Of a stretch of 46,311 nt of DNA, positions 32,058-39,987 are shown piece by piece (position 1 is the stretch's first letter; each line of letters begins with the position of its first letter). The notes under the pieces are model-generated. The model did no database searches. It was given only the letters and a program-made list of their open reading frames with translations, and was not told the DNA's origin. The DNA is from an uncultured Collinsella sp. (GTDB lineage Bacteria > Actinomycetota > Coriobacteriia > Coriobacteriales > Coriobacteriaceae), in the NCBI GenBank assembly GCA_937943045.1, contig CALEBN010000007.1:1-46311 (forward strand), in the 5' to 3' direction. The translations under genes were made by a program, and so were the position numbers.

Positions 32058-32058
32058 C

Positions 32059-32964
32059 ATGGGGGCTATTACTCCGGGCGTACGTTTGCACGACCTTCCG
32101 CAGGGAACCGTCGAGGAACGCATTCGCATGGCGGGAGAGCTGGGCTTTTCGTGCATTCAGCTGCCAAGCAAGGTGCTCTATGCATCGATGGGGATCGATC
32201 GAGGCGGTCTGACCCGCGAGCTTGCCGATCATTTGCGTGCGGTGCTCGACGAGGCGGGCGTTTCGGTCGCCGTGCTCGGCTGCTACAAGAATCTGGCGAC
32301 GCCCGATCGACAACAGCTCATGGATAACTATGCCGAGTATGAGGCATGCCTGAACTTTGCCCAGATGCTCGGCGGCTGCCCGGTGGGTACCGAGACCGGT
32401 CGCCCCAATGCGCAGAACCGCGTTGCTGACGACCGTATGACCGACGAGGCGCTCGATGCGTTTATGGACGGACTCGCACGCGTCTGCGAGTGCGCCGAGG
32501 CCGTGGGTGGGCAAATACTGATTGAGCCCGGCTGGAACGAGACGGTCAACACGCCAGATCGCTGCCGTGAGGTGCTGGAGCACGTTTCGAGCCCGGCGCT
32601 CGGCGTGATCTACGACCCGGTGTCGCTGCTGCATCCCAGCGTCGTTGGCGAGGCGCAAGAAACTACCGCGCGTATGCTCTACTTATGCGGCAGCAAGATC
32701 CGCGTGCTGCATGCCAAGGATTTTGAAGTCGTCGACAACGAGGACGAGGTCGGTTGGTGCGACGGCACGGGCTCGCGCCTGGTGTGCCACGGCGTGGGCG
32801 AGACGGGCCGTTATGACTTTGAGCCCGTGGTGGCCTGGGCGGCTGCCGCCCGCCCTGGGATTCCCTGCGTGGTCGAGAACAGCGTGCCGGCGACGGTGGC
32901 TGGCTGCCTGACGACACTCGAGCGCATGTCCGCTCGCTGCGGGGCATCGCATCGCGAGATATAG
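32059..32964 (+). CDS. Xylose-isomerase-like TIM-barrel protein
   Basis: A 301-residue protein of the sugar phosphate isomerase/epimerase fold. Likely metal ligands are the Glu in ILIEPGWNET, the Asp in GVIYDPVSLLH, the His in VLHAKDFEV and the Glu in CVVENSVP. It starts one base after the GH105 stop, so the two are translated together. The substrate is not known. From its place it probably isomerises or epimerises a sugar acid or rhamnose-like product released by GH105. Confidence 0.75.
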   Translation: MGAITPGVRLHDLPQGTVEERIRMAGELGFSCIQLPSKVLYASMGIDRGGLTRELADHLRAVLDEAGVSVAVLGCYKNLATPDRQQLMDNYAEYEACLNFAQMLGGCPVGTETGRPNAQNRVADDRMTDEALDAFMDGLARVCECAEAVGGQILIEPGWNETVNTPDRCREVLEHVSSPALGVIYDPVSLLHPSVVGEAQETTARMLYLCGSKIRVLHAKDFEVVDNEDEVGWCDGTGSRLVCHGVGETGRYDFEPVVAWAAAARPGIPCVVENSVPATVAGCLTTLERMSARCGASHREI

Positions 32965-33067
32965 CATTGGCTTTTGCTGTGGCGGCAAATTGAGCTTGCC
33001 TGACTGGGGGCGACGGTGAAGGGTCTTTATCGTCGTCTCATTGGATTACATCAAAAAGGGGAGTTGC

Positions 33068-34285
33068 GTGGCTATCCACATTGTCGAAGAGGCGAATCGT
33101 TGCCTAGGTTGCAAAAGGGCGTTCTGCCAGCTTAAGGGCTGCCCGGTTCAGACACCTATCCCGCAGGTCATTGACCTGTTCAAACAGCGTCGTCTGGAAG
33201 AGGCGGGCGAGCTGCTGTTCCAGAACAATCCCATGAGCGCGGTCTGCTCCATGATCTGCAACCATTCGGGCCAGTGCGAGGGCGCGTGCATCCAGGGCCG
33301 CAAGGGCACACCGGTGCATTTTTCGAGTATCGAGAACTATATCTCGACTGCATATTTGGACCGCAAGGAGTGGAAGCCCGCGCCGTCGTGCGGCAAGCAG
33401 GTTGCCGTGGTCGGTTCCGGTCCTGCCGGCATTACCGTGGCCATTAAGATGGCCCAGCTGGGCTGTGCCGTCACGGTGTTTGAACAGCGCCCCGAGATCG
33501 GCGGCGTGCTGGAGTACGGCATCCCCGAGTTCCGCCTGCCGCGCTCGCTGGTGCAAAAATACCGCCATGTGATGTGCTCACTGGGCGTGCGCGTCCGTCC
33601 CTCGACCACCATCGGTGGCGCGCTGCATATCGACGACCTGCTGCGCGACGGCTACGATGCGGTCTTTATCGGTACCGGTACTTGGCGCGCCCGCAAGCTG
33701 GGTATTCCCGGCGAGTCGCGTGGCAACGTGCTGTTTGGTATCGATTATCTGGTCGATCCTACGAGCGTGGCAATTGGGCAGAACGTGGCGGTTATCGGCG
33801 CCGGCAACGTGGCCATGGATGTTGCCCGCACAGCCCTGCGCTCGGGCGCTCGCAAGGTCACCGTGTATGCCCGATCGCGCCATATCTCTGCCATCGATGA
33901 TGAGGTGGAGCTGACCGAGCTTGACGGTGCCGAGATTATGTGCGGCAAGGCGATCTGCGCCATCGACGATAGCGGTCCGGTGTTCGAGACGGCTATCTTT
34001 GACGAGGACAACAACGTGGTGGGCTACGAGGAAGAGCTCGACCATGCGTCTGCCGACACGGTTGTGATTGCGGCGTCTCAGGTGCCCAAGGACAAACTCG
34101 TGCTTACAACGGGCGGTCTGGAGACCGACCATCGCGGCCTGCTTTCGGTCGACGAGCACGGCATGACCACCGTGCCTGGCGTCTTTGCCGCCGGCGACGT
34201 GGTTAACGGCCCGCTCACCGTGGTCCACGCTGTAGCTGGCGCCAAGCTTGCCGTCGAAGGCATGACCAGCTACCTGGGCCTCTAA
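33068..34285 (+). CDS. GltD-like NAD(P)/FAD oxidoreductase with N-terminal Fe-S domain
   Basis: A 405-residue flavoprotein like the small subunit of glutamate synthase. The N-terminal iron-sulfur domain carries Cys 12, 15, 20 and 25 (CLGCKRAFCQLKGC) and 60, 64, 70 and 74. Then come the FAD-binding VAVVGSGPAGITVA, the NAD(P)-binding VAVIGAGNVAMDVART, and the C-terminal FAAGDVVNGPLTVVHAV. No GltB partner or other subunit is adjacent, so it may serve as a stand-alone electron-transfer or NADPH-dependent reductase. The GTG at 33068 is supported by AAAGGGGAG; a TTG at 33041 is possible. It follows the isomerase gene by about 100 bases and may or may not belong to the pectin regulon. Confidence 0.8.
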   Translation: MAIHIVEEANRCLGCKRAFCQLKGCPVQTPIPQVIDLFKQRRLEEAGELLFQNNPMSAVCSMICNHSGQCEGACIQGRKGTPVHFSSIENYISTAYLDRKEWKPAPSCGKQVAVVGSGPAGITVAIKMAQLGCAVTVFEQRPEIGGVLEYGIPEFRLPRSLVQKYRHVMCSLGVRVRPSTTIGGALHIDDLLRDGYDAVFIGTGTWRARKLGIPGESRGNVLFGIDYLVDPTSVAIGQNVAVIGAGNVAMDVARTALRSGARKVTVYARSRHISAIDDEVELTELDGAEIMCGKAICAIDDSGPVFETAIFDEDNNVVGYEEELDHASADTVVIAASQVPKDKLVLTTGGLETDHRGLLSVDEHGMTTVPGVFAAGDVVNGPLTVVHAVAGAKLAVEGMTSYLGL

Positions 34286-34300
34286 CACATTCCATCCATC

Positions 34301-34372
34301 AGTTGCGGTGAAATACGGACTGTTTTGGCTGCCAAAAGCCTCGATTGCTCCGTATCTCACCGCAACTTTTTG
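34301..34372. repeat. Hairpin repeat family B, copy 1
   Basis: The arms AGTTGCGGTGAAATACGGA and TCCGTATCTCACCGCAACT (one mismatch) enclose about 29 bases with TTGGCTGCCAAAAGCC. A T5 run follows. It lies between the convergent GltD-like gene and kdpE and could terminate the former. Copy 2 is at 42715 in the same orientation; a divergent copy 3 is at 45630. Confidence 0.85.
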
Positions 34373-34381
34373 TGGGGTAGG

Positions 34382-35086
34382 CTAGAGACGCTGCATGCGG
34401 TACCCGACACCCATGTGTGTCTGAATCATCTTGGGGTGAGAGGGGTCTGCCTCGATCTTCTTGCGCAGGGTGCGCATGAACACGCGCAGGCTCGCCAGAT
34501 CGCTGTCCCAGCTCGTGCCCCATATCTCGTGGGTGATGAAAGTGTGGGTGAGCACCTTGTCGACGTTTTTCGCCAGAAGGACGAGCAATTTGTACTCAGT
34601 TGGGGTGAGCGAGAGCTCGCGTCCGTCTTTTGTCGCGTATCCCGCGGCGTAGTCGATATGCAGCGGACCGTTGTCAAACGTGCTCGCTTCTGTCGACTCG
34701 CTCGACGCCATCGAGGAGCGCCTCAAATTCGCACGGACGCGCGCGAGCAACTCATCCACAGAAAAGGGCTTGGTGAGGTAGTCGTCTGCCCCTGCGTCAA
34801 GTGCTGCAATCTTGTCGGAATCTTCGGTGCGCGCCGAAATGACGATAATGGGGACTGCCGACCAGCTTCGGATCTTCGTGATGACCTCGATACCGTCAAT
34901 GTCGGGAAGGCCGAGGTCGAGCATGATGAGGCTGGGGCCGTGCGACACCGCATCCATGATGGCGGCCTGGCCGTTGCAAACCTTGCTCACGACATAGCCG
35001 TGGAGGTCAAGCGCGGTCGAAACGAGGTTTTGAACGGTCAGGTCATCTTCTACCAGGAGGATGCGTGGCTTAGCGGCATTATTCAT
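34382..35086 (-). CDS. kdpE: KdpE response regulator
   Basis: A 234-residue OmpR/PhoB-type regulator of potassium transport. The receiver domain has acidic residues in LLVEDD (about 11-15), the phosphorylated Asp57 in MLDLGLPDIDG, and Lys in TKPF. The C-terminal winged helix shows LSLTPTEYKLLVLLAKN and THEIWG, ending VGYRM. The ATG overlaps the end of kdpD by 8 bases (ATGAATAA), so the pair is translationally coupled. Phosphorylated by KdpD, it should activate kdpFABC, which diverges from kdpD. Confidence 0.95.
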   Translation of the reverse strand: MNNAAKPRILLVEDDLTVQNLVSTALDLHGYVVSKVCNGQAAIMDAVSHGPSLIMLDLGLPDIDGIEVITKIRSWSAVPIIVISARTEDSDKIAALDAGADDYLTKPFSVDELLARVRANLRRSSMASSESTEASTFDNGPLHIDYAAGYATKDGRELSLTPTEYKLLVLLAKNVDKVLTHTFITHEIWGTSWDSDLASLRVFMRTLRKKIEADPSHPKMIQTHMGVGYRMQRL

Positions 35087-37814
35087 GAATCTCGATCTCC
35101 TCGGCGGGCAGGGTAAAACGGAAGACGGCCCCATGGGGGTGGTTGTCGCGAACTTCGATGACGCCGCCATGCGCCTCCACGATGGAGCGGCAGAGCGACA
35201 GCCCAAGGCCGATGCTTCGACGCGAATCCACGGGCCGCGTATTGCTTGAGGTGAAGAAGCGCTCAAAGATATGAGGTTTGTCGCAGTCTGCCACACCCGG
35301 CCCATCGTCTGCGACGTCCACCACGATGAACTCACCCTCGCGACGTGCGCTGATGGTGACAGTCGAGTCCTCGGGCGTGTATTTGAAGGCGTTCATGATG
35401 AGATTCGTAAGCACCTGCATGATGAGATGGACGTCGATGCGTACCAGCAGGATGTCGTCAGTGTGCTCGATGGTGACGGCACGTCCATGCGATGCTTGGG
35501 CGACATGGCTGAGGGCGGCCTCGATGACCTCGTCGATGAGCTCGGATGTTAAGTTGAGGCGAATGGTGCCGTCCTCGACGCGTGTGATGGCGAGGAGGTT
35601 TTCCACGGTATCGATAAGCCAGAGGGAGTCGTCGTAGATGGCATCGGCAAGATCGCAGCGTTGTTCGAGGCTGAGCTTCTCGTCGCTCTTCCGAAGGATT
35701 GCCGCAGATCCGGATATAGCCGTGAGGGGTGTCCTCAAATCGTGGCCGATGGAGCGCAAAAGGTTGGCGCGCAGCTGCTCGTTTTTCGCCAAGACCGCAG
35801 CCTCTTCGCGCTCTTGCGCCGCTCGGTCGCTTTCGAGCGCCAAGGCGCATTCACCTACGATAGATAGGACGATCGAATGCTCGAAGGCTTCGATCTCGCG
35901 CCCCTCCAGGGCGATGCCGATGACACCGAATACCTTGTCGCCGGTGCGAACCGCGAGGTAGAGACAGCGCGCCTCAGGCAGGGTCCGCGTGCTTGCGCCC
36001 GCGCGCTTGTTGTTGGTGTAGGTCCAGGTTGCAACGGCGCGCTCGTAGTCGGTGAGCAGCGACGCGGATCGGTTTTCGGTGCCAGCGGACTCATAGAGCG
36101 CCTTGCCGAGCGTGCCGTGTTCGGCGGGGTAGAAGACCACGTCGAGTTTTAGCAGTTTGACGAGTTGGTTCATGGCGACGCGGGCGCACTCCTCCGCGCT
36201 ATGGGCTTGCTGCAAGAGCTGGTTCGTTTCGAGGAGTACGCGCGTTTTGAATGCGTTCTCGGCGGATGTACGGGCGTTGTCGGCGATGCGCGCAGTTAAC
36301 TCGCCGGCGACCATAGCGGTGGCGAACATGATGCCGAACGTGACCAGATAGCTTCGGTCGTAGCTGGCGAGCGAAAACAGAGGCGTGACGAAGCAGAAGT
36401 TGTAAAGCACTACAGAGAGCACGCTCGATACGATCGTGCAGATACGCCCCGTCGTGGTGACGGCGGTCAGCAGGGCCGTGAAGATATAGAGGGATATGAT
36501 GCTGGAATCGGCAAATCCCAGATGGCGGAAAGCCGTGCCGATCGCCGTGGCGGCAAGAGAGAGAGCCAGCGTGCGAAGCACGTTTCGGCTGCTGGGCGGC
36601 TGCAGGGCGAGCGCATGGCGGCGTCCTATGGGTCGGGAGGGCGGAGTCGACTGTTCTGGAATGATGTAAATGTCGAGGTTCGGAGCGAATGTTATGAGCT
36701 GTTCTACGAGAGATTTGCGGCCGAAGAGGGCCTGACGGACGCTGCTGCGCTCGCCCGTGCGCCCCATGACGATCTTCGAAATACCCGACAGGCGCGCGAA
36801 CTCGGAGATCTGAAACGCGATGTCGTCGCCATAGACGGTTTCCATATGTGCTCCGAGCTGCTCGGCTAGGGCGATATTGGCTGCAAGCTTGGCGCGCTCA
36901 TCATCGCTCATGGCTTGCGTGCGCGGGCTCTCTACGAACAGGGCGACGAGCTCGCTGCGAAACGCTTTCGCCATGCGTGCGGCGGCACGGACGATGCGGG
37001 GATTGGTCGGCGCCGGGGAGACACAGACTAAGATACGCTCCCTGGTGTAGTAGTCACGGTTTCCCAGCACGCGTGCGGCGTCTGTGAGGTGACCGGTGCG
37101 ATCGGCGCAGCGGCGCAGCGCGATTTCTCGGAGTGCGGTGAGGTTCTCGACGGTAAAAAAATGCTGTTGCGCTCGGTCGGCTTGTGCGGGACGGTAGACG
37201 AGGCCGGCGCGAAGGCGCTCAAGTAGGTCTTCGGGCTCTATGTCGACGAGCTCGACCTGGTCGGCATCATCGAAGATACGGTCGGGGATTCGTTCGCTCA
37301 CGACAACGCCGGTGATGGATGCAACCATGTCGTTTAGGCTCTCGATATGCTGAACGTTCACGGTCGTATAGACGTCGATGCCCGCATGTAGAAGTTCCTC
37401 GACGTCTTGATAGCGTTTGTCGTGGCGAGACCCCGGCGCATTCGTATGGGCGAGCTCGTCGACAAGGATGAGCTGAGGGGCGCGTTCGATAGCCGCATCT
37501 AGATCGAACTCGCTGAGCGCAATGCCGTTGTGCTCGATGAGTTTACAGGGCACGTTCTCAAGCCCTTGTGCAAGATGGGCAGTTGCCGGACGTTCGTGCG
37601 GCTCGATGTATCCCGCGACGACGTCGACACCTCGCCGCTTGGCGGCGTGGGCGGCTTGAAGCATCGCATAGGTTTTGCCTGTGCCAGCAGCGTAGCCAAA
37701 GAAAATTTTGAGGTGTCCCCGGCTGGTTCGAGTGTCATCGGCGACCCCGTCTTTCTCAATTGCCTTGAGGATGAGGTCTGGATTGACGCGAGTGTCCGAT
37801 GCGTCGCGCTGCAT
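35079..37814 (-). CDS. kdpD: KdpD sensor histidine kinase
   Basis: A 911-residue membrane sensor of low potassium or osmotic stress. In order: KdpD N-terminal domain with Walker A GYAAGTGKT (40-48) and VDELAHTNAPGSRHDKRYQD; a universal-stress-protein-like domain starting around RILVCVSPAPTN; four membrane segments around residues 430-520; a GAF domain; HisKA with His691 in SIGHDLRTPLTAISG; and the HATPase domain (NLIMNAFKYTP, VADDGPGV, GLGLSLCRSI). The start at 37814 follows GAAAGG; earlier in-frame ATGs at 37850 and 37910 have no good ribosome site. Upstream gene of kdpD-kdpE. Confidence 0.95.
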   Translation of the reverse strand: MQRDASDTRVNPDLILKAIEKDGVADDTRTSRGHLKIFFGYAAGTGKTYAMLQAAHAAKRRGVDVVAGYIEPHERPATAHLAQGLENVPCKLIEHNGIALSEFDLDAAIERAPQLILVDELAHTNAPGSRHDKRYQDVEELLHAGIDVYTTVNVQHIESLNDMVASITGVVVSERIPDRIFDDADQVELVDIEPEDLLERLRAGLVYRPAQADRAQQHFFTVENLTALREIALRRCADRTGHLTDAARVLGNRDYYTRERILVCVSPAPTNPRIVRAAARMAKAFRSELVALFVESPRTQAMSDDERAKLAANIALAEQLGAHMETVYGDDIAFQISEFARLSGISKIVMGRTGERSSVRQALFGRKSLVEQLITFAPNLDIYIIPEQSTPPSRPIGRRHALALQPPSSRNVLRTLALSLAATAIGTAFRHLGFADSSIISLYIFTALLTAVTTTGRICTIVSSVLSVVLYNFCFVTPLFSLASYDRSYLVTFGIMFATAMVAGELTARIADNARTSAENAFKTRVLLETNQLLQQAHSAEECARVAMNQLVKLLKLDVVFYPAEHGTLGKALYESAGTENRSASLLTDYERAVATWTYTNNKRAGASTRTLPEARCLYLAVRTGDKVFGVIGIALEGREIEAFEHSIVLSIVGECALALESDRAAQEREEAAVLAKNEQLRANLLRSIGHDLRTPLTAISGSAAILRKSDEKLSLEQRCDLADAIYDDSLWLIDTVENLLAITRVEDGTIRLNLTSELIDEVIEAALSHVAQASHGRAVTIEHTDDILLVRIDVHLIMQVLTNLIMNAFKYTPEDSTVTISARREGEFIVVDVADDGPGVADCDKPHIFERFFTSSNTRPVDSRRSIGLGLSLCRSIVEAHGGVIEVRDNHPHGAVFRFTLPAEEIEIHE

Positions 37815-37925
37815 AGCGTAGCCTTTCTGAAGCGTTGTCCATGCGTGCATACGCGGTGAAGACACCACTGTATGCTCGCGAGGTCGAGTATAGGCGCACT
37901 GCAGCTGCAATAGTGCTTTCTACCT

Positions 37926-37978
37926 GCATCTTTACGGCATCTTAAGGACGTGAGCCCCGGCCCTCACGCCTCTTTAAT
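37926..37978 (+). promoter_or_regulatory. Candidate KdpE box and kdpFABC promoter
   Basis: GCATCTT occurs twice (37926-37932 and 37937-37943) with an 11-base period, the spacing expected for PhoB/OmpR-type dimers. A -10-like TTTAAT stands at 37973-37978 with a poor -35 at 37950-37955, as in activator-dependent promoters. It lies in the divergent kdpD-kdpF gap. Confidence 0.4.
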
Positions 37979-37984
37979 CCCTAG

Positions 37985-38037
37985 AAGCGTTTACTGTCCC
38001 CAGACGCTTGCGAGGGCAGGCGTCCGAGACATCGGAC
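37985..38037 (+). promoter_or_regulatory. Overlapping hairpins in the kdpF leader
   Basis: AAGCGT/ACGCTT (37985-37990, 38004-38009), GACGC/GCGTC (38003-38007, 38020-38024) and GTCCG/CGGAC (38022-38026, 38033-38037) overlap, so neighbouring stems exclude each other. This could be a regulatory leader; it does not match a c-di-AMP riboswitch that I can recognise. Confidence 0.3.
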
Positions 38038-38058
38038 CGCGTGTGAAAGGGGCGGTAA

Positions 38059-38145
38059 ATGGACATCCTCATTCCCATCATCGGAGTCGTCTGCATTGGA
38101 CTTCTTATCTATTACATCTACATTCTGATGAGGAGTGATTCGTAA
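38059..38145 (+). CDS. kdpF: KdpF small membrane subunit
   Basis: A 28-residue peptide (begins MDILIPIIGVVCIGLLIYYI, ends RSDS) that is almost wholly one membrane helix, as expected for KdpF, which stabilises the KdpABC complex. AAAGGGG precedes the ATG at about 8 bases. Its stop is 3 bases before the kdpA start. It is too short for most gene callers. Confidence 0.85.
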   Translation: MDILIPIIGVVCIGLLIYYIYILMRSDS

Positions 38146-38148
38146 ACT

Positions 38149-39972
38149 ATGGACGCTGCGATTCAGTACATCTTGTACTTTGCCGTACTCGTCGTCCTGG
38201 CCGTTCCGCTCGGTCGGTTCATGGCCCATATCATGGATGGTGAGCATACGTTCCTGTCGCCTGTGATTGCTCCTGTGGAGCGTGGCGTCTATCGTCTGCT
38301 TCGCATCGACGCGGCAGAACAGATGGGGTGTAGGCGCTATCTGGCGAGCGTGCTGGTCTTTTCGGGGATCGGCCTCGTGACTCTTGTGGCACTCCAGGCG
38401 CTTCAGTCCTTCTTGCCAGGCAATCCCCAGCACCTGCCGGGTGTGTCATGGGACCTGTCGTTCAATACGGCTGCTTCCTTCATAACCAACACCAACTGGC
38501 AGTCCTACTCCGGTGAGACCACCCTGTCCTACCTTGTGCAGTTCATGGGTCTCACCGTGCAAAACTTCTTGTCCGCTGGCACCGGTATCGCGGTCATGTT
38601 CGCGCTGATCCGCGGCTTCCGTCAGGTCAAGGAGCAGGGTCTGGGTTCCTTCTGGGTCGACCTCACCCGCACCGTCCTGTATGTGCTCATCCCGCTGAAC
38701 CTCGTGTTCGGCATCTGCCTGGCTGCCGGTGGCGTCATCTCCAACTTCCAGCCGGCTCAGAAGGCTGAGCTCGTAGAACCCGTCGCTGTTCAGCCTAATG
38801 CAGACGGCGGCTGGAGCGTCATCGACGGCGCCCAGATTGAGGGCGACACGGTCAAGGTCGACGGCAAGGTTGTCGAGGGCGCGCGCGTGGTCACCGAGCA
38901 GTTCCTGCCCCAGGGTCCCGCGGCTCCTCAGGTCGCCATCAAGCAGTCCGGCACCAACGGCGGCGGCTTCTTCGGCGTGAACTCCGCCCATCCGTATGAG
39001 AACCCCAGTGCCTTCACCAACATCATCGAGATGACCAGCCTGCTGCTGATCCCGGCTGCCTGTTGCTTCGCCTTCGGTATCGGCGTCAAGAACACCAAGC
39101 AGGGCAAGGCCATCTTTGCCGCCATGTTCATCCTGCTGGTGGTCTTTACCGGCATCATCGCCGTTAACGAGCATATGGGTACGCCGCAGCTGGCAGATGG
39201 CGGCGCGGTCAACATCGAGATGACCGATGGCCAGGCGGGCGGCAACATGGAGGGCAAGGAGAGCCGCTTTGGCATCGCCTCCTCTTCTACCTGGTCCGCT
39301 TTCACGACGGCTGCTTCCAACGGCTCGGTCAACTCCATGCACGACTCCTACACCCCGCTCGGCGGGTTTGTCCAGATGCTCCAGATAGCGCTGGGCGAGG
39401 TGGTGTTCGGCGGCGTGGGCTGCGGCCTGTACGGCATGATCGGCTTCGCCATCCTCACGGTATTTATCGCCGGCCTTATGGTCGGCCGCACGCCCGAGTT
39501 CCTGGGCAAGAAGATCGAGCCGACCGAGATGCGCTGGGCGGTGGTTCTGTGTCTCGCCACCCCGTTCGCCATTCTGGTGAGCTCCACTATCGCCTGCATG
39601 GTGCCCGGTCTTGTCGACCAACTCAACAACGGCGGGGCGCATGGCTTCTCCGAGGTCCTGTACACCCTTACTTCGGCTGGCGGCAACAACGGCTCCTCAT
39701 TCGCCGGCATGAACTGCAACATCCCGTGGATCAACGTGCTGCTGGGTATCGAGATGCTGTTCGCGCGGTTCCTGCCGATTGCGGGCACGCTCGCCATCGC
39801 GGGCTCGCTGGCCGGGAAGGGCAAGGTCGCCGAGGGCGCCGGCACGCTTTCCACCACCAATGCCATGTTCGTGTTCCTGCTGGTATTCGTCGTTCTGCTG
39901 ATTGGCGCCCTGAGCTTCTTCCCGGCGTTGGCGCTTGGTCCCGTTGCCGAATTCTTCCAGATGGTTGCGTAA
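38149..39972 (+). CDS. kdpA: KdpA potassium-translocating subunit
   Basis: A 607-residue channel-like subunit of the high-affinity K+-ATPase, with about ten membrane segments. Selectivity-filter regions are visible: TNTNWQSYSGETTLSYL, GTNGGGFFGVNSAHPYENP and TSAGGNNGSSFAGMN. A hydrophilic loop of about 60 residues (after QPAQKAELVEPVAV) follows the SYL block. The protein is slightly longer than the Escherichia coli subunit. Co-transcribed with kdpF, kdpB and kdpC. Confidence 0.96.
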   Translation: MDAAIQYILYFAVLVVLAVPLGRFMAHIMDGEHTFLSPVIAPVERGVYRLLRIDAAEQMGCRRYLASVLVFSGIGLVTLVALQALQSFLPGNPQHLPGVSWDLSFNTAASFITNTNWQSYSGETTLSYLVQFMGLTVQNFLSAGTGIAVMFALIRGFRQVKEQGLGSFWVDLTRTVLYVLIPLNLVFGICLAAGGVISNFQPAQKAELVEPVAVQPNADGGWSVIDGAQIEGDTVKVDGKVVEGARVVTEQFLPQGPAAPQVAIKQSGTNGGGFFGVNSAHPYENPSAFTNIIEMTSLLLIPAACCFAFGIGVKNTKQGKAIFAAMFILLVVFTGIIAVNEHMGTPQLADGGAVNIEMTDGQAGGNMEGKESRFGIASSSTWSAFTTAASNGSVNSMHDSYTPLGGFVQMLQIALGEVVFGGVGCGLYGMIGFAILTVFIAGLMVGRTPEFLGKKIEPTEMRWAVVLCLATPFAILVSSTIACMVPGLVDQLNNGGAHGFSEVLYTLTSAGGNNGSSFAGMNCNIPWINVLLGIEMLFARFLPIAGTLAIAGSLAGKGKVAEGAGTLSTTNAMFVFLLVFVVLLIGALSFFPALALGPVAEFFQMVA

Positions 39973-39987
39973 AGGAGTCGCAGATTT

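Noticed and set aside
37351..37360. TGAACGTTCA inside kdpD, identical to the LacI-type operator core
   Set aside because: It lies within a conserved coding block (YTTVNVQHIE) far from a promoter; a chance match is the simplest reading.
37815..38058. c-di-AMP (ydaO-type) riboswitch before kdpF
   Set aside because: The conserved helices and loop sequences of that class are not recognisable; only short alternative stems are seen.
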